64,000 bases of DNA from Pseudomonas sp. SG20056 (GCF_031764535.1 NZ_CP134499.1:248001-312000); one strand, 5' to 3'. Counted from the stretch's first letter, positions 44,602 through 56,727 are shown. The notes: generated by a model from the letters alone, not told the origin. Program-made: numbers and translations.

Positions 44602-44676
44602 ATGCCACCCAGGTTGGCATGGCGCGCCGCGAGGCGGATGTGGCGCTGGGCTAGGATTTATTCAGCAATCCTAGCC
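44602..44676. promoter_or_regulatory. Two palindromes in the elbB/hydroxylase divergent region
   Basis: ATGCCACCCAGGTTGGCAT (44602-44620) is nearly palindromic: apart from its central base, only one pair fails to match. The second repeat, GGCTAGGATT-TATTCAGC-AATCCTAGCC (44649-44676), has perfect 10-bp arms and an eight-base centre. The second ends 47 bp before the hydroxylase ATG. They look like operator sites for a dimeric repressor; the second could also fold as an RNA hairpin. No regulator gene is adjacent. Confidence 0.5.
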
Positions 44677-44723
44677 GTTAGCCTCGTGCAGCGATATGGC
44701 GATTCTATGCAACCGGTGAAACC

Positions 44724-45959
44724 ATGAATTACATCCTCTATGCCGTACCGTTCTTCTTTGCTTTGATCGCCCTGGAGCTGCTGCTCGACCGCTGGCGCGG
44801 AGTCAGCACCTACCGCTTCTCCGACGCCATCAACAGCCTTAGCGCCGGGGTGCTGTCGACTACCGTGGGCCTGCTGACCAAGGCCATCGGGTTACTCACC
44901 TACACCCTGGCCTGGCAGCACTTCGGTGTGTTCGAGTTGTCGGCCAGCAGCCTGTGGGTCTGGCTGTTTGCCTTCGTCTTCTACGACTTCTGTTACTACT
45001 GGAACCACCGTCTGGGCCATGAGCGCAATGTGCTCTGGGCCGCACATTCGGTGCATCACCAGAGTGAGGACTACAACCTCTCCACCGCGCTGCGGCAGAC
45101 CAGCACCGGGTTTATCTTCGGCTGGATCTTCTACCTGCCGATGGCGCTGATCGGTGTGCCGCCGCTGGTATTCCTCACCGTGGCTGCATTGAACCTGCTG
45201 TATCAGTTCTGGGTGCACACCCGGCATATCCCCAAACTGGGCTGGTTCGAGTGGTTCTTTATCACCCCGTCCAACCACCGTGTGCACCATGCGCAGAATG
45301 CTGTGTATATGGATCGCAATTACGGCGGCGTGTTCATTCTCTGGGATCGGTTGTTCGGCACCTTTCAGGAGGAATTGGACGAAGAGCCGGTGATCTTTGG
45401 CGTGACCACGCCGCTGGCCAGCTGGAACCCGCTGTGGGCCAATGCGCAGTTCTATGTCGCGCTGTGGCGTGATGCGGTGCGGGCCGAGTCCTGGTGGGAC
45501 AAGCTGCGCATCTGGTTTATGCGCACCGGCTGGCGTCCGGCCGATGTCGCGGCCAAGTACCCGCAAACCAAACCGGACCTCAGCCAGTTCGTCAAATTCG
45601 ACGTGCCGCTGGGCCTGGCGCAGAAACTCTATGCCGGTGTGCAGTTCAGCCTGTATGTGGTGGCGGGCACCGTGCTGCTGGGCATGGGTGACACATTGAG
45701 CCTGGCGCAGGCGCTGCTGGGCATCGTCTGGATGGCCGTGGGGTTGACGATCATCGGCAGTTGGCTGGAAAACCGGCCGACGGCCAGGCGCTGGGAAATG
45801 TTGCGCCTGCTGCTCAACCTGCCGGCGGTCTGGCTGGCCCTGCAGCTTGGTCTGTTGACCGCGCAGCCACTGCTCTGGGCGCTGCTGCTGGGCTACAGCT
45901 TGCTGAGTCTGGGCGCGCTGTTCTGGGCCCCGCGCGGGCAGGATGCTGTGCCAGCCTAA
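44724..45959 (+). CDS. Sterol desaturase/fatty acid hydroxylase superfamily membrane protein
   Basis: A 411-residue integral membrane di-iron enzyme. The eight-histidine signature is present: HRLGH (HxxxH), HSVHH (HxxHH) and, after the next helices, HRVHH (HxxHH), with a further His in WVHTRH. The first four helices lie before residue 160 and the histidines face the cytoplasm. A C-terminal 110-residue part adds three or four more hydrophobic helices. Bacterial members hydroxylate or desaturate lipids, but the substrate is unknown. It ends in a 15-bp hairpin. Confidence 0.9.
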   Translation: MNYILYAVPFFFALIALELLLDRWRGVSTYRFSDAINSLSAGVLSTTVGLLTKAIGLLTYTLAWQHFGVFELSASSLWVWLFAFVFYDFCYYWNHRLGHERNVLWAAHSVHHQSEDYNLSTALRQTSTGFIFGWIFYLPMALIGVPPLVFLTVAALNLLYQFWVHTRHIPKLGWFEWFFITPSNHRVHHAQNAVYMDRNYGGVFILWDRLFGTFQEELDEEPVIFGVTTPLASWNPLWANAQFYVALWRDAVRAESWWDKLRIWFMRTGWRPADVAAKYPQTKPDLSQFVKFDVPLGLAQKLYAGVQFSLYVVAGTVLLGMGDTLSLAQALLGIVWMAVGLTIIGSWLENRPTARRWEMLRLLLNLPAVWLALQLGLLTAQPLLWALLLGYSLLSLGALFWAPRGQDAVPA

Positions 45960-47216
<1,257 letters not shown>

Positions 47217-47234
47217 GCCCCACAGGAACTCCAG

Positions 47235-49439
47235 ATGAACACCGAAGGACTCAGTACCCCTGAATTGCAAGACGCCCAACCGGTCGTCGATGAGGTTGTA
47301 GCCGTGGAAACCGCTGTCATCGAGGCCCCAGCGCCGGTCGCTCCGGCGCCTGTGGTGATCCACAACCTGGATGACAGCAGCCTGTATATCCACCGCGAGC
47401 TGTCGCAGCTGCAATTCAATATCCGCGTGCTGGAACAGGCGCTGGATGAGTCCTATCCGCTGCTCGAACGCCTGAAGTTCCTGCTGATTTTCTCCAGCAA
47501 CCTCGACGAGTTCTTCGAGATCCGCGTAGCCGGCCTGAAGAAGCAGATCAACTTTGCCCGCGAACAGGCCGGCGCCGACGGTCTGCAGCCGCATCAGGCG
47601 CTGGCGCGGATTGCCGAGCTGGTGCACGAGCAGGTGGATCGCCAGTATGCGATTCTTAACGACACCCTGTTCCCGGCGCTGGCCAAGCACAACGTCAACT
47701 TTATCCGCCGGCGTTTCTGGACGGCCAAGCACAAGGCCTGGGTACGCCGCTATTTCCGTGATGAGATCGCGCCGATCATCACCCCGATCGGTCTCGACCC
47801 GACGCACCCGTTCCCGCTGCTGGTGAACAAAAGCCTGAACTTTATCGTCGAGCTGGAAGGTATCGACGCCTTCGGCCGCGACTCCGGTCTGGCGATCATT
47901 CCGGCGCCGCGTCTGCTGCCGCGCATCATCAAGGTGCCGGAAGAGGTCGGCGGCCCTGGCGATAACTTCGTATTCTTGTCGTCGATGATCCACGCCCACG
48001 CCGATGACCTGTTCCAGGGCATGAAGGTCAAGGGTTGCTACCAGTTCCGCCTGACCCGTAACGCCGACCTCTCGGTGGACACCGAGGACGTCGAAGACCT
48101 GGCCCGCGCCCTGCGTGGCGAGCTGTTCAGCCGTCGTTATGGTGATGCGGTGCGCCTGGAAGTGGTCGACACCTGCCCACGCCCGCTGCTCGATTACCTG
48201 CTCAAGCAGTTCAGCCTGACCGAGGCCGAGTTGTACCGGGTCAATGGTCCGGTCAACCTGACTCGCCTGTTCAGCATCACCGGTCTGGAAAGCCACCCGG
48301 AGCTGCAATACACGCCGTTTACCCCGGTGATCCCCAAGCTGTTGCAGAACGCCGAGAACATTTTCAGTGTGGTCAGCAAGCAGGACATCCTCCTGCTGCA
48401 CCCCTTCGAGTCGTTCACCCCAGTGGTCGACCTGCTGCGTCAGGCGGCGAAAGACCCGCACGTACTGGCCATCAAGCAGACGCTGTACCGCTCCGGGGCC
48501 AACTCGGAGATCGTCGATGCGCTGGTGGAGGCCGCGCGCAACGGCAAGGAAGTCACCGCGGTGATCGAGTTGCGCGCGCGCTTTGATGAAGAGTCCAACC
48601 TGCAACTGGCCAGTCGCCTGCAGGCTGCTGGTGCGGTGGTGATCTACGGTGTGGTGGGCTTTAAAACCCACGCCAAGATGATGCTGATTCTGCGCCGCGA
48701 GAACGGCGAAATTGTTCGCTACGCCCACCTGGGCACTGGCAACTACCACGCCGGTAACGCCAAGCTGTACACCGACTACAGCCTGCTCACCGCTGATGTG
48801 GCGCTGTGTGAAGACGTGTCCAAGCTGTTCAGTCAGCTGATTGGCATGGGCAAGACCCTGCGCATGAAGAAGCTGCTGCACGCGCCGTTCACCCTGAAAA
48901 AGACCTTGCTCGACATGATCGCCCGCGAAACCGCGTTGGCGGCCGAGGGTAAGCCGGCGCATATCATTGCCAAGTTCAACTCGCTGACCGATCCGAAGAT
49001 CATCCGCGCGCTGTACAAGGCCAGCCAGACCGGGGTGAAAATCGACCTGGTGGTGCGCGGCATGTGCTGCCTGCGTCCAGGGATTGTCGGAGTTTCGCAC
49101 AACATTCAGGTGCGCTCGATCATTGGCCGCTTCCTGGAGCACACACGGGTGTTCTATTTCTCCAATGGCGGCGAAGAGAAGATCTACCTGTCGAGTGCCG
49201 ACTGGATGGAGCGCAATCTCGACAAGCGGGTCGAGACCTGCTTCCCGGTGGAAGGCAAGAAGCTGATTCTGCGGGTGAAGAAGGAGCTGGAAAGCTACCT
49301 GACCGACAACACTCAGGCTTGGGTGCTGCAATCCGATGGGCGCTACCTGCGTACCAGCCCTAGCGGCAACCAGAACCCGCGCAGTGCGCAGGCTGGCCTG
49401 CTGGAGAAGCTGACTGCTCCGCTGATCAGTGCCCGCTAA
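47235..49439 (+). CDS. ppk: Polyphosphate kinase 1
   Basis: A 734-residue enzyme that polymerises ATP gamma-phosphate into polyphosphate. It has an Ala/Pro-rich N-terminal extension (about 1-50), then [16 protein letters not shown] (N-domain), the head domain, and two phospholipase D-like catalytic domains: the phosphorylated His lies in [11 protein letters not shown], followed by [18 protein letters not shown], and a second His in [16 protein letters not shown]. Convergent with ppx, the opposing enzyme, as in other pseudomonads. It follows hemB by 18 bp. Confidence 0.97.
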   Translation: MNTEGLSTPELQDAQPVVDEVVAVETAVIEAPAPVAPAPVVIHNLDDSSLYIHRELSQLQFNIRVLEQALDESYPLLERLKFLLIFSSNLDEFFEIRVAGLKKQINFAREQAGADGLQPHQALARIAELVHEQVDRQYAILNDTLFPALAKHNVNFIRRRFWTAKHKAWVRRYFRDEIAPIITPIGLDPTHPFPLLVNKSLNFIVELEGIDAFGRDSGLAIIPAPRLLPRIIKVPEEVGGPGDNFVFLSSMIHAHADDLFQGMKVKGCYQFRLTRNADLSVDTEDVEDLARALRGELFSRRYGDAVRLEVVDTCPRPLLDYLLKQFSLTEAELYRVNGPVNLTRLFSITGLESHPELQYTPFTPVIPKLLQNAENIFSVVSKQDILLLHPFESFTPVVDLLRQAAKDPHVLAIKQTLYRSGANSEIVDALVEAARNGKEVTAVIELRARFDEESNLQLASRLQAAGAVVIYGVVGFKTHAKMMLILRRENGEIVRYAHLGTGNYHAGNAKLYTDYSLLTADVALCEDVSKLFSQLIGMGKTLRMKKLLHAPFTLKKTLLDMIARETALAAEGKPAHIIAKFNSLTDPKIIRALYKASQTGVKIDLVVRGMCCLRPGIVGVSHNIQVRSIIGRFLEHTRVFYFSNGGEEKIYLSSADWMERNLDKRVETCFPVEGKKLILRVKKELESYLTDNTQAWVLQSDGRYLRTSPSGNQNPRSAQAGLLEKLTAPLISAR

Positions 49440-49468
49440 GCAAGGCTGCTGGCATCTCTCTGCATTGC

Positions 49469-49492
49469 CCCCTCCCCAATATTGGGGAGGGG
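49469..49492. terminator. Palindromic terminator between ppk and ppx
   Basis: A perfect 24-bp palindrome, CCCCTCCCCAAT and its complement, stands between the convergent ppk and ppx genes. It likely stops transcription from both sides; no long T-run is present on either strand. Confidence 0.6.
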
Positions 49493-49500
49493 CGTGAGCA

Positions 49501-51003
49501 TCAGCTCACGCTCAGTTCAATCCCGATGCGCTTGAGCCACTCCGCTTCCTGGGTGAAATCTGCCTGGGTCAGCGGGTTGCTCTCCAGCCAGCCTTCAGGG
49601 AACTGAATCTCCAGACCCTGTTCGGCCGCTTTGAGCTGCACGTTGGGCATTTCCTGAGTACCACGGATGTGGTGGAACAGGATGGCAAAGCGCAGCAGCA
49701 CGCACAGGCGGATCAGCTTGATGCCTTCGGCGCCGAACTCGGCAAACTTGTCCTTGGGGATATTGCGTCGATGGCCGCGCACCAGTAGAGCGAGCATCTG
49801 CTGATCCTGTCGCGAGAAGCCGGACAGGTCCGAGTGCTCGACCAGGTAAGCGCCGTGCTTGTGGTACTGGTAGTGGGCAATGTCCAGGCCGACTTCATGC
49901 ACCTTGGCCGCCCAGCTGAGCAACTCGCGGTGCCAGTCGTCTTCCAGCTGCCAATCCTGAGCGACCTTATCCAGTGCCGAGAGTGCTTTGCTTTCGACTC
50001 GTGCCGCTTGTTCCAGGTCGACGTGATAGCGCTCCATCAGCGAGCTCAGCGTGCGTTCACGCACGTCTTCATGCTGATGGCGGCCCAGCAGGTCGTACAG
50101 CACACCTTCACGCAGCGCGCCTTCGGAATGGCTCATGCGCTGGATATCACAGGCATCGAAGATCGCTTCGAGAATCGCCAGGCCCGCCGGGAAGATGCTT
50201 CGGCGATCTGGTTTGATGCCATCGAGGTCGAGTTTTTCCACCTCACCGGCCTTGAATACTTTGCGTTTCAGCCAAGCCAGGCCCTGAGCGTTAACTTCGC
50301 CTGCGCCAAGGCCCGCCGCTTGAATGGTCAGGCCGATGGCCTTGATGGTGCCGGATGCCCCCACCGCATCTTCCCAGCCCAGTCGGCGCAGAGCGTGCTC
50401 AATGCCCATGATCTCCAGCCGCGCCGCGGTGTAGGCCTGGGCGTAACGTGCCGGGGTGATCTTGCCGTCCTTGAAGAAACGCTGAGTGAAGCTCACGCAG
50501 CCCATCTGCAGGCTTTCGCGCAGCAGTGGCTCGAAGCGCTGGCCGATGATGAACTCGGTGCTACCGCCGCCAATGTCGGCAACCAGGCGCTTACCAGGGG
50601 TGTCGGCGATGCTGTGTGACACGCCGAGGTAGATCAGGCGTGCTTCTTCACGCCCGGAGATGACTTCAACCGGGTGGCCGAGAATTTCCTCGGCGCGGCG
50701 GATAAATTCGCCACGGTTACGCGCCTCACGCAGGGCGTTGGTGCCCACCACGCGTACCGCACCTTCTGGAAGGCTGGCGGTCAGCTGGGCAAAGCGGCGC
50801 AAGCAATCGAGCCCGCGCTGCATGGCTTCTTCGCTGAGCAGGCGTTGCTCGTCGATACCGGCGGCCAGCTGCACCTTGTCGCCGAGGCGTTCGAGGATGC
50901 GGATCTCGCCGTGATCGGCTTTGGCCAGCACCATATGGAAGCTGTTGGAGCCCAGGTCGATAGCTGCAATCAAAGGAAAAGACTCGGCAGGGGTATACGG
51001 CAT
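49501..51003 (-). CDS. ppx: Exopolyphosphatase
   Basis: A 500-residue Ppx/GppA family enzyme. The ASKHA-fold phosphate loops are [14 protein letters not shown] and [14 protein letters not shown]; the C-terminal half (about 310-500) is an HD-like helical domain with [19 protein letters not shown]. It removes terminal phosphates from polyphosphate and can also hydrolyse pppGpp. Start at 51003, preceded by GATGGTTCTGCC; other ATGs are internal. The pairing with ppk suggests opposed control of polyphosphate. Confidence 0.96.
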   Translation of the reverse strand: MPYTPAESFPLIAAIDLGSNSFHMVLAKADHGEIRILERLGDKVQLAAGIDEQRLLSEEAMQRGLDCLRRFAQLTASLPEGAVRVVGTNALREARNRGEFIRRAEEILGHPVEVISGREEARLIYLGVSHSIADTPGKRLVADIGGGSTEFIIGQRFEPLLRESLQMGCVSFTQRFFKDGKITPARYAQAYTAARLEIMGIEHALRRLGWEDAVGASGTIKAIGLTIQAAGLGAGEVNAQGLAWLKRKVFKAGEVEKLDLDGIKPDRRSIFPAGLAILEAIFDACDIQRMSHSEGALREGVLYDLLGRHQHEDVRERTLSSLMERYHVDLEQAARVESKALSALDKVAQDWQLEDDWHRELLSWAAKVHEVGLDIAHYQYHKHGAYLVEHSDLSGFSRQDQQMLALLVRGHRRNIPKDKFAEFGAEGIKLIRLCVLLRFAILFHHIRGTQEMPNVQLKAAEQGLEIQFPEGWLESNPLTQADFTQEAEWLKRIGIELSVS

Positions 51004-51282
51004 GGCAGAACCATCTCAATGCGGAACCGCGCCATCGTGCCACGATAGGCTGGCCCCGCCAACGCATACTGATGTCGCAGGTACAGGCCAAACCGGCTGC
51101 GCTATGGCTCGCACGGCGGCTGGCCAGGGGTTGCCGGCTGTCTGAATAAATTTTGACGCAGGCAGTTGCGTGGCTGGCTTGTGGTCAGGCCATAGAGAAG
51201 CTCAATTGCCACCGCCTTCCTGTGTGGGAAAAGCCGGGCTATGATGTCGCCCATCTTTTGCTTACGAACTCGGAGACTTTCC

Positions 51283-51609
51283 ATGAGCGAATTCATCACC
51301 AATGTCAGCGATGCCAGTTTCGACCAGGATGTTCTCCAGGCCGAAGGGCCGGTGCTGGTCGACTACTGGGCTGAGTGGTGCGGCCCGTGCAAAATGATCG
51401 CCCCGGTGCTCGATGAGATCGCTCAGACCTATCAGGGCAAACTGAAAGTCTGCAAGCTGAACATCGATGAAAATCAGGACACTCCGCCGAAGTTCGGCGT
51501 GCGTGGTATCCCGACCCTGATGCTGTTCAAGAACGGCAATGTTGAGGCCACCAAAGTGGGCGCACTGTCCAAGTCGCAGCTGGCTGCGTTCCTCGACAGC
51601 AACATCTAA
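51283..51609 (+). CDS. trxA: Thioredoxin 1
   Basis: A 108-residue thioredoxin with the active site WCGPC (Cys33, Cys36), the buried Asp27 in LVDYWAEWC and the cis-Pro in [11 protein letters not shown]. It reduces protein disulfides, with electrons from thioredoxin reductase. The start at 51283 follows CGGAGACTTTCC. A TATGAT at 51240-51245 may be its -10. It is divergent from ppx and upstream of rho, as in P. aeruginosa. Confidence 0.97.
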   Translation: MSEFITNVSDASFDQDVLQAEGPVLVDYWAEWCGPCKMIAPVLDEIAQTYQGKLKVCKLNIDENQDTPPKFGVRGIPTLMLFKNGNVEATKVGALSKSQLAAFLDSNI

Positions 51610-51636
51610 GTTGCGCTGAGCTGGCAACAAGCCCTG

Positions 51637-51664
51637 AAAGCCCTGCACATTGCGGGGCTTTTTT
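51637..51664 (+). terminator. Intrinsic terminator after trxA
   Basis: AAAGCCCTGC and GCGGGGCTTT form a stem with an ACATT loop and a small internal mismatch, followed by T-run. It lies 27 bp after trxA and separates it from the rho leader. Confidence 0.85.
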
Positions 51665-51683
51665 CTGTCTGGGCGCTGGACGT

Positions 51684-51869
51684 ATGAATAAAGCCGGTGT
51701 TACATTCGGCCTCGCTGCATTTCCTATGCAGCCCCCTGCAAGCCGTCGCCGACGCATTCCTATTCGAATCTTTCGATATACAAGCAGGCGATCAAGTCGC
51801 CTCCCAGCGGCGCGGCCTCCCAAGCTAAATAGCTTATTCCCCTCCTTCATGATTACGTCATTCCTATGA
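51684..51869 (+). other. Possible leader ORF (61 codons) upstream of rho
   Basis: An ATG at 51684 opens a frame that ends with a TGA overlapping the rho ATG (ATGA, 51866-51869). The product would be Arg/Ser/Pro-rich (PPASRRRRIPIRIF) with no known domain, and no strong ribosome site precedes it. In enterobacteria rho has a leader with a short ORF and Rho-dependent autoregulation. The exact stop/start overlap is suggestive of coupling, but the ORF may be accidental in this leader. Confidence 0.3.
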
Positions 51870-53125
51870 ATCTGACCGAACTCAAGCAAAAGCCGATTAC
51901 CGAACTGCTGGAACTCGCTGAACAACAGGGCCTGGAAAACATGGCCCGTTCGCGCAAGCAGGACGTGATTTTCTCCCTGTTGAAAAAACACGCTAAAAGC
52001 GGTGAGGAAATCTCCGGTGATGGCGTGCTGGAGATTCTCCAGGACGGTTTCGGCTTTCTCCGCTCTGCGGATGCCTCGTACCTCGCTGGCCCCGATGACA
52101 TCTACGTCTCGCCGAGCCAGATCCGCCGCTTCAACTTGCGTACTGGCGATACCATCGTCGGCAAGATTCGCCCGCCGAAAGAAGGCGAGCGTTACTTCGC
52201 GCTGCTCAAGGTTGACACGATCAACTACGACCGCCCGGAAAACGCCAAGAACAAGATCCTGTTCGAAAACCTGACGCCGTTGTTCCCCAACAAGCGTCTG
52301 GTGATGGAGGCCGGTAACGGCTCCACCGAGGACATCACTGGCCGGGTGATCGACCTCTGCGCCCCGATCGGCAAAGGTCAGCGCGGCCTGATCGTCGCAC
52401 CGCCGAAAGCCGGTAAGACCATCATGCTGCAGAACATCGCGGCGAACATCGCGCGCAACAATCCCGAGTGCCACCTGATCGTTCTGCTGATCGACGAGCG
52501 CCCGGAAGAAGTGACCGAGATGCAGCGCACCGTGCGCGGTGAAGTGGTCGCCTCGACCTTCGATGAGCCGCCGACCCGCCACGTGCAGGTTGCCGAAATG
52601 GTCATCGAGAAGGCCAAGCGCCTGGTTGAGCACAAGAAGGATGTGGTCATCCTGCTCGATTCCATCACTCGTCTGGCGCGCGCCTACAACACCGTGATCC
52701 CGAGCTCCGGCAAGGTGCTCACCGGTGGTGTTGACGCCCACGCCCTGGAGAAGCCGAAACGCTTCTTCGGCGCCGCGCGGAACATCGAAGAAGGCGGTTC
52801 GCTGACCATCATCGCCACCGCGCTGGTGGAAACCGGCTCGAAGATGGATGAAGTGATCTACGAAGAGTTCAAAGGTACCGGCAACATGGAGCTGCCGCTG
52901 GACCGTCGTATCGCCGAGAAGCGTGTATTCCCTGCGATCAACATCAACCGCGCCGGTACTCGCCGCGAAGAACTGCTGACCGCTGATGACGAACTGCAGC
53001 GCATGTGGATTCTGCGCAAGCTGCTGCACCCGATGGATGAGATTGCCGCCATCGAGTTCCTCACCGACAAGCTGAAAGCGACCAAGACGAACGAAGAGTT
53101 CTTCCAGTCGATGAAGCGTAAGTAA
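51866..53125 (+). CDS. rho: Transcription termination factor Rho
   Basis: A 419-residue hexameric RNA helicase. The N-terminal RNA-binding domain is [20 protein letters not shown] followed by the OB-fold with DGFGFLRS and [16 protein letters not shown]. The ATPase domain has Walker [11 protein letters not shown], Walker [18 protein letters not shown], and the Q/R-loop region [16 protein letters not shown]. It releases RNA at Rho-dependent terminators. The 200-bp leader after the trxA terminator is long enough for autoregulation. A strong hairpin follows the stop. Confidence 0.98.
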   Translation: MNLTELKQKPITELLELAEQQGLENMARSRKQDVIFSLLKKHAKSGEEISGDGVLEILQDGFGFLRSADASYLAGPDDIYVSPSQIRRFNLRTGDTIVGKIRPPKEGERYFALLKVDTINYDRPENAKNKILFENLTPLFPNKRLVMEAGNGSTEDITGRVIDLCAPIGKGQRGLIVAPPKAGKTIMLQNIAANIARNNPECHLIVLLIDERPEEVTEMQRTVRGEVVASTFDEPPTRHVQVAEMVIEKAKRLVEHKKDVVILLDSITRLARAYNTVIPSSGKVLTGGVDAHALEKPKRFFGAARNIEEGGSLTIIATALVETGSKMDEVIYEEFKGTGNMELPLDRRIAEKRVFPAININRAGTRREELLTADDELQRMWILRKLLHPMDEIAAIEFLTDKLKATKTNEEFFQSMKRK

Positions 53126-53143
53126 GGCGTTCTTCGCTTTATG

Positions 53144-53171
53144 ACAAAAGCCGGGTAAGCCCGGCTTTTGT
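53144..53171. terminator. Intrinsic terminator of rho
   Basis: ACAAAAGCCGGG pairs perfectly with CCCGGCTTTTGT around a TAAG loop, 18 bp after the rho stop. Confidence 0.85.
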
Positions 53172-53260
53172 GTGTCTGAAGGCTGGCTTTCCCTTCTGAA
53201 AGACCCAGTTCGGCGCTAAACTTTGCGCCCCTATTGCTCGGCCCGAAACGAGGCATCTGC

Positions 53261-54727
53261 ATGCAGTATCGTGACCTGCGCGATTTTATTCGCGGTCTGG
53301 AGACGCGCGGCGAACTCAAGCGCATCCAAACGCCGGTTTCCCCTGTGCTGGAAATGACCGAAATCTGCGACCGCACCCTGCGTAAAGGCGGGCCGGCGCT
53401 GCTGTTCGAAAACCCCACAGGCTTCGATGTGCCGGTGCTCGGCAACCTGTTCGGCACGCCCAAGCGCGTGGCCTTGGGCATGGGCGCGGAAGAGGTCAGC
53501 GAGCTGCGTGAAATCGGTAAGCTGCTGGCCTTTCTCAAGGAGCCCGAGCCACCTAAAGGCCTCAAGGACGCCTGGAACAAACTGCCGATCTACAAGAAGG
53601 TGCTGAGCATGGCGCCCAAGGTGCTGAAGGATGCGCCGTGCCAGGAAGTGATCGAAGAGGGCGATGACGTCGACCTCGGCAAACTGCCCGTGCAGACCTG
53701 CTGGCCCGGCGATGTCGGCCCGCTGATTACCTGGGGCCTGACCATCACCAAGGGCCCGAACAAGGAACGGCAAAACCTCGGTATCTATCGCCAGCAGGTG
53801 ATTGGCCGCAACAAGGTGATCATGCGCTGGCTGAGCCACCGTGGCGGCGCGCTGGACTACCGCGAGTGGTGCCAGAAGTACCCGGATCGCCCCTACCCGG
53901 TGTGTGTGGCCCTGGGTGCCGATCCGGCGACCATTCTCGGTGCGGTCACTCCGGTGCCCGATACCTTGTCCGAATACGCGTTCGCCGGTTTGCTACGCGG
54001 CCACCGCACCGAATTGGTCAAGGCGCGTGGCAGCGATCTGCAGGTGCCGGCCAGCGCTGAAATCGTCCTCGAAGGCGTGATTCATCCAGGCGAGACGGCG
54101 CCAGAAGGGCCGTACGGTGATCACACCGGTTATTACAACGAGGTCGATACCTTCCCGGTGTTTACCGTCGAACGCATTACCCGTCGGCAAAAGCCGATCT
54201 ACCACAGCACCTACACCGGTCGTCCGCCGGATGAGCCGGCGATTCTCGGCGTGGCACTCAACGAAGTGTTCGTACCGATCCTGCAGAAGCAGTTTCCCGA
54301 GATCATCGACTTCTACCTGCCGCCGGAAGGTTGCTCGTATCGCATGGCGGTGGTGACCATCAAGAAGCAATACCCCGGTCACGCCAAGCGCGTAATGCTC
54401 GGTGTGTGGTCGTTCCTGCGACAGTTCATGTACACCAAGTTCGTTATCGTCACCGACGACGATATCAACGCGCGGGACTGGAACGACGTGATCTGGGCAA
54501 TTACCACGCGCATGGACCCCAAGCGCGACACAGTGATGATCGATAACACGCCGATCGATTACCTCGACTTCGCCTCGCCGATCTCAGGCCTCGGTTCGAA
54601 GATGGGCCTGGACGCCACCCATAAGTGGCCCGGCGAGACCACGCGTGAGTGGGGCCGGGCTATCGTTCAGAATGAGGCGGTCAAGCAGCGCGTCGATGCG
54701 CTGTGGTCTGAGTTGGGAATTGATTGA
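53261..54727 (+). CDS. ubiD: UbiD, 3-octaprenyl-4-hydroxybenzoate decarboxylase
   Basis: A 488-residue prenylated-FMN-dependent decarboxylase of ubiquinone synthesis; the same length as the P. aeruginosa enzyme. Recognised by [33 protein letters not shown], the prFMN/Mn site region [20 protein letters not shown], and [12 protein letters not shown]. It needs the flavin prenyltransferase UbiX, which is not in this window. ATG at 53261 follows AACGAGGCATCTGC. The stop overlaps the next ATG by one base, so the reductase is translated with it. Confidence 0.97.
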   Translation: MQYRDLRDFIRGLETRGELKRIQTPVSPVLEMTEICDRTLRKGGPALLFENPTGFDVPVLGNLFGTPKRVALGMGAEEVSELREIGKLLAFLKEPEPPKGLKDAWNKLPIYKKVLSMAPKVLKDAPCQEVIEEGDDVDLGKLPVQTCWPGDVGPLITWGLTITKGPNKERQNLGIYRQQVIGRNKVIMRWLSHRGGALDYREWCQKYPDRPYPVCVALGADPATILGAVTPVPDTLSEYAFAGLLRGHRTELVKARGSDLQVPASAEIVLEGVIHPGETAPEGPYGDHTGYYNEVDTFPVFTVERITRRQKPIYHSTYTGRPPDEPAILGVALNEVFVPILQKQFPEIIDFYLPPEGCSYRMAVVTIKKQYPGHAKRVMLGVWSFLRQFMYTKFVIVTDDDINARDWNDVIWAITTRMDPKRDTVMIDNTPIDYLDFASPISGLGSKMGLDATHKWPGETTREWGRAIVQNEAVKQRVDALWSELGID

Positions 54728-55695
54728 TGAAAGTCACCCTGAACCCTTCAGGCGCGGTACTGGACGTACAGCCGCACGAACGCATTCTCGATGCCGCACG
54801 ACGTCTGGGTTATGACTGCCCGCAGAGCTGTCGCAATGGCAACTGCCATATCTGCGCGGCGCTGCTGGTTGAAGGGCGCGTGCAGCAGGGTGGGGTCGAA
54901 CTGAGCCAGGGCGAGCTGTTCACCTGCCTGGCCGAGCCGCTGCAGGACTGTGTGCTGCATTGGGATGGCGTGCTGGCGCCGGGCGAGTTGCCGGTACGCG
55001 AGCTGGCCTGTCAGGTGGTCAGCTGTGACGAGCAGGGCGGCGATGTGTTCCGTCTGCGCCTGCAGGCACCGGCTGGCAAGGCGCCGCGCTACCACGCCGG
55101 GCAATACCTGCTGCTGCAGCGCGATGGTGACGATTACGCGGCGTTCTCCCTGGCCTCGGCGCCGCATCGTGGGCGCGAGTTGGAGCTGCATGTGCTGGCT
55201 CGCGATGAGGCCACAGTTGCGCTGATTACCCAGCTGCGCCGCAGCGGCCTGGTGCGAGTGAAAATGCCGTTCGGTGATACTCACCTGGCCGAGTTGCCGG
55301 ATGGGCCGCTGGTGCTGATTGCAGCGGGTACCGGCATGGCGCAAATGCACAGCCTGATCGAACATTGCCGCGCTGCCGGTTTTGCCCACCCGGTGCACCT
55401 GTACTGGGGCGCACGTCGCCCGGAGGACTTCTACGAGCTGGAGCATTGGGCGCAGTGGCAGCAGGTGCCCAACCTGTTTCTGCATCAGGTGGTCAGCGAC
55501 CAGTGCGGCTGGCAGGGCCGTTGCGGCCTGCTGCACGAAGCGGTGCGCGAAGACTTTCCTGACCTCAAGGCGCTGCATGTCTACGCCAGTGGTTCGCCGG
55601 CGATGGTCTACGCCACCCTGGATGCGCTGGTGGACGCCGGGATGGACGCCCACCAGATGCGCGCCGATGTCTTCGCCTACGCGCCGCGCGGCTGA
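54727..55695 (+). CDS. 2Fe-2S flavin reductase (AscD/FNR-like, CDP-6-deoxy-glucoseen reductase type)
   Basis: A 322-residue electron-transfer flavoprotein. The N-terminal plant-type ferredoxin domain binds 2Fe-2S through Cys35, Cys40, Cys43 and Cys67 (CPQSCRNGNCHIC, FTCLAEP). The FAD domain has the arginine-free variant YHAGQYLLLQRDGDDYAAFSL, and the NAD(P)H domain LVLIAAGTGMAQMHSLIEH. Similar proteins are annotated as CDP-6-deoxy-delta-3,4-glucoseen reductase or NAD(P)H-flavin reductase. The coupling to ubiD suggests a role in reduced flavin or quinone metabolism, but this is inferred. The ATG at 54727 is preferred to an overlapping TTG. Confidence 0.85.
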   Translation: MKVTLNPSGAVLDVQPHERILDAARRLGYDCPQSCRNGNCHICAALLVEGRVQQGGVELSQGELFTCLAEPLQDCVLHWDGVLAPGELPVRELACQVVSCDEQGGDVFRLRLQAPAGKAPRYHAGQYLLLQRDGDDYAAFSLASAPHRGRELELHVLARDEATVALITQLRRSGLVRVKMPFGDTHLAELPDGPLVLIAAGTGMAQMHSLIEHCRAAGFAHPVHLYWGARRPEDFYELEHWAQWQQVPNLFLHQVVSDQCGWQGRCGLLHEAVREDFPDLKALHVYASGSPAMVYATLDALVDAGMDAHQMRADVFAYAPRG

Positions 55696-55708
55696 AGCCT
55701 GCGCATAA

Positions 55709-55735
55709 AAAAGGCCGCCTGATGGGCGGCCTTTT
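55709..55735. terminator. Bidirectional terminator after the reductase gene
   Basis: AAAAGGCCGCC and GGCGGCCTTTT form a perfect 11-bp stem with a five-base loop between two convergent genes; A and T runs flank it. Confidence 0.85.
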
Positions 55736-55749
55736 GCTACGCGTTGGGT

Positions 55750-56727
55750 TTAGCGCACGCTGACGACAACTTTACCAACAGCCTTGCGCTGGCCGAGGGT
55801 GTTGATTGCCTCTGCTGCCTGGGCCAGAGGGAAGGTCTGCGATACCAGCGGCTTGAGCTTGCCTTCGGCGTGCCAGGCGAACAGTTGCTGGAAGTTGGCG
55901 GCGTTGTCCTGCGGCTGGCGCTGGGCGAAGGAGCCCCAGAACACCCCGACCACGGCCGCGCCCTTGAGCAGGGTGAGGTTGACCGGCAGTTCGGGGATGC
56001 GCCCACTGGCAAAACCCACGACCAGCAGGCGGCCGTTCCAGGCGATGGAGCGGATTGCGGCATCGAACAGATCGCCACCCACCGGGTCATAGATCACGTC
56101 TGCACCCTGGCCGCCGGTCAGGCGCTTCACTTCGTCCTTCAGGTTGCTTTCGCTGTAGTTGATTAGTTCATCCGCCCCGGCAGCTTTGGCCACTTCGAGT
56201 TTTTCCGCGCTGCTGGCAGCTGCAATCACCTTGGCGCCCATGGCCTTGCCGATTTCCACCGCCGCCAGGCCAACGCCACCGGAGGCGCCGAGTACCAGCA
56301 GGGTTTCACCTGGTTGCAGGTTGGCGCGCTGCTTGAGGGCGTGCATCGAGGTGCCGTAGGTCATGCCGAAGGCGGCCGCGCTGGGGAAATCCATGCTCGC
56401 CGGGATTGGCATGACGTTGTAGCCAGGCACTGCCACTTCTTCGGCAAAGCTGCCCCAGCCTGTGAGTGCCATCACCCGGTCGCCGACTTTCAGATGGCTG
56501 ACTTTTTCACCAACGACCGTGACTACGCCAGCGGCTTCGCCACCCGGAGAGAAGGGGAAGGGCGGCTTGAACTGGTATTTGCCTTCGATGATCAGGGTAT
56601 CGGGGAAATTGACCCCGGCCGCATGCACCTGCAGCAGTACTTCATTCTTCTTCGCTTCGGGGCTGGCGATTTCTTCCAGTACCAGGGTTTCGGCGGGGCC
56701 GAAGGCTTTGCACAGCACGGCTTTCAT
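55750..56727 (-). CDS. NADPH:quinone oxidoreductase family protein
   Basis: A 325-residue zinc-free MDR-type reductase. It begins MKAVLCKAFGPAETLVLEEI, has the NADP-binding motif VLGASGGVGLAAVEIGKAMG and the conserved AAGVNFPDTLIIEG. The family reduces quinones or enones with NADPH. The start at 56727 removes 22 non-conserved residues of an open upstream extension. No neighbour indicates the substrate. Confidence 0.92.
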   Translation of the reverse strand: MKAVLCKAFGPAETLVLEEIASPEAKKNEVLLQVHAAGVNFPDTLIIEGKYQFKPPFPFSPGGEAAGVVTVVGEKVSHLKVGDRVMALTGWGSFAEEVAVPGYNVMPIPASMDFPSAAAFGMTYGTSMHALKQRANLQPGETLLVLGASGGVGLAAVEIGKAMGAKVIAAASSAEKLEVAKAAGADELINYSESNLKDEVKRLTGGQGADVIYDPVGGDLFDAAIRSIAWNGRLLVVGFASGRIPELPVNLTLLKGAAVVGVFWGSFAQRQPQDNAANFQQLFAWHAEGKLKPLVSQTFPLAQAAEAINTLGQRKAVGKVVVSVR

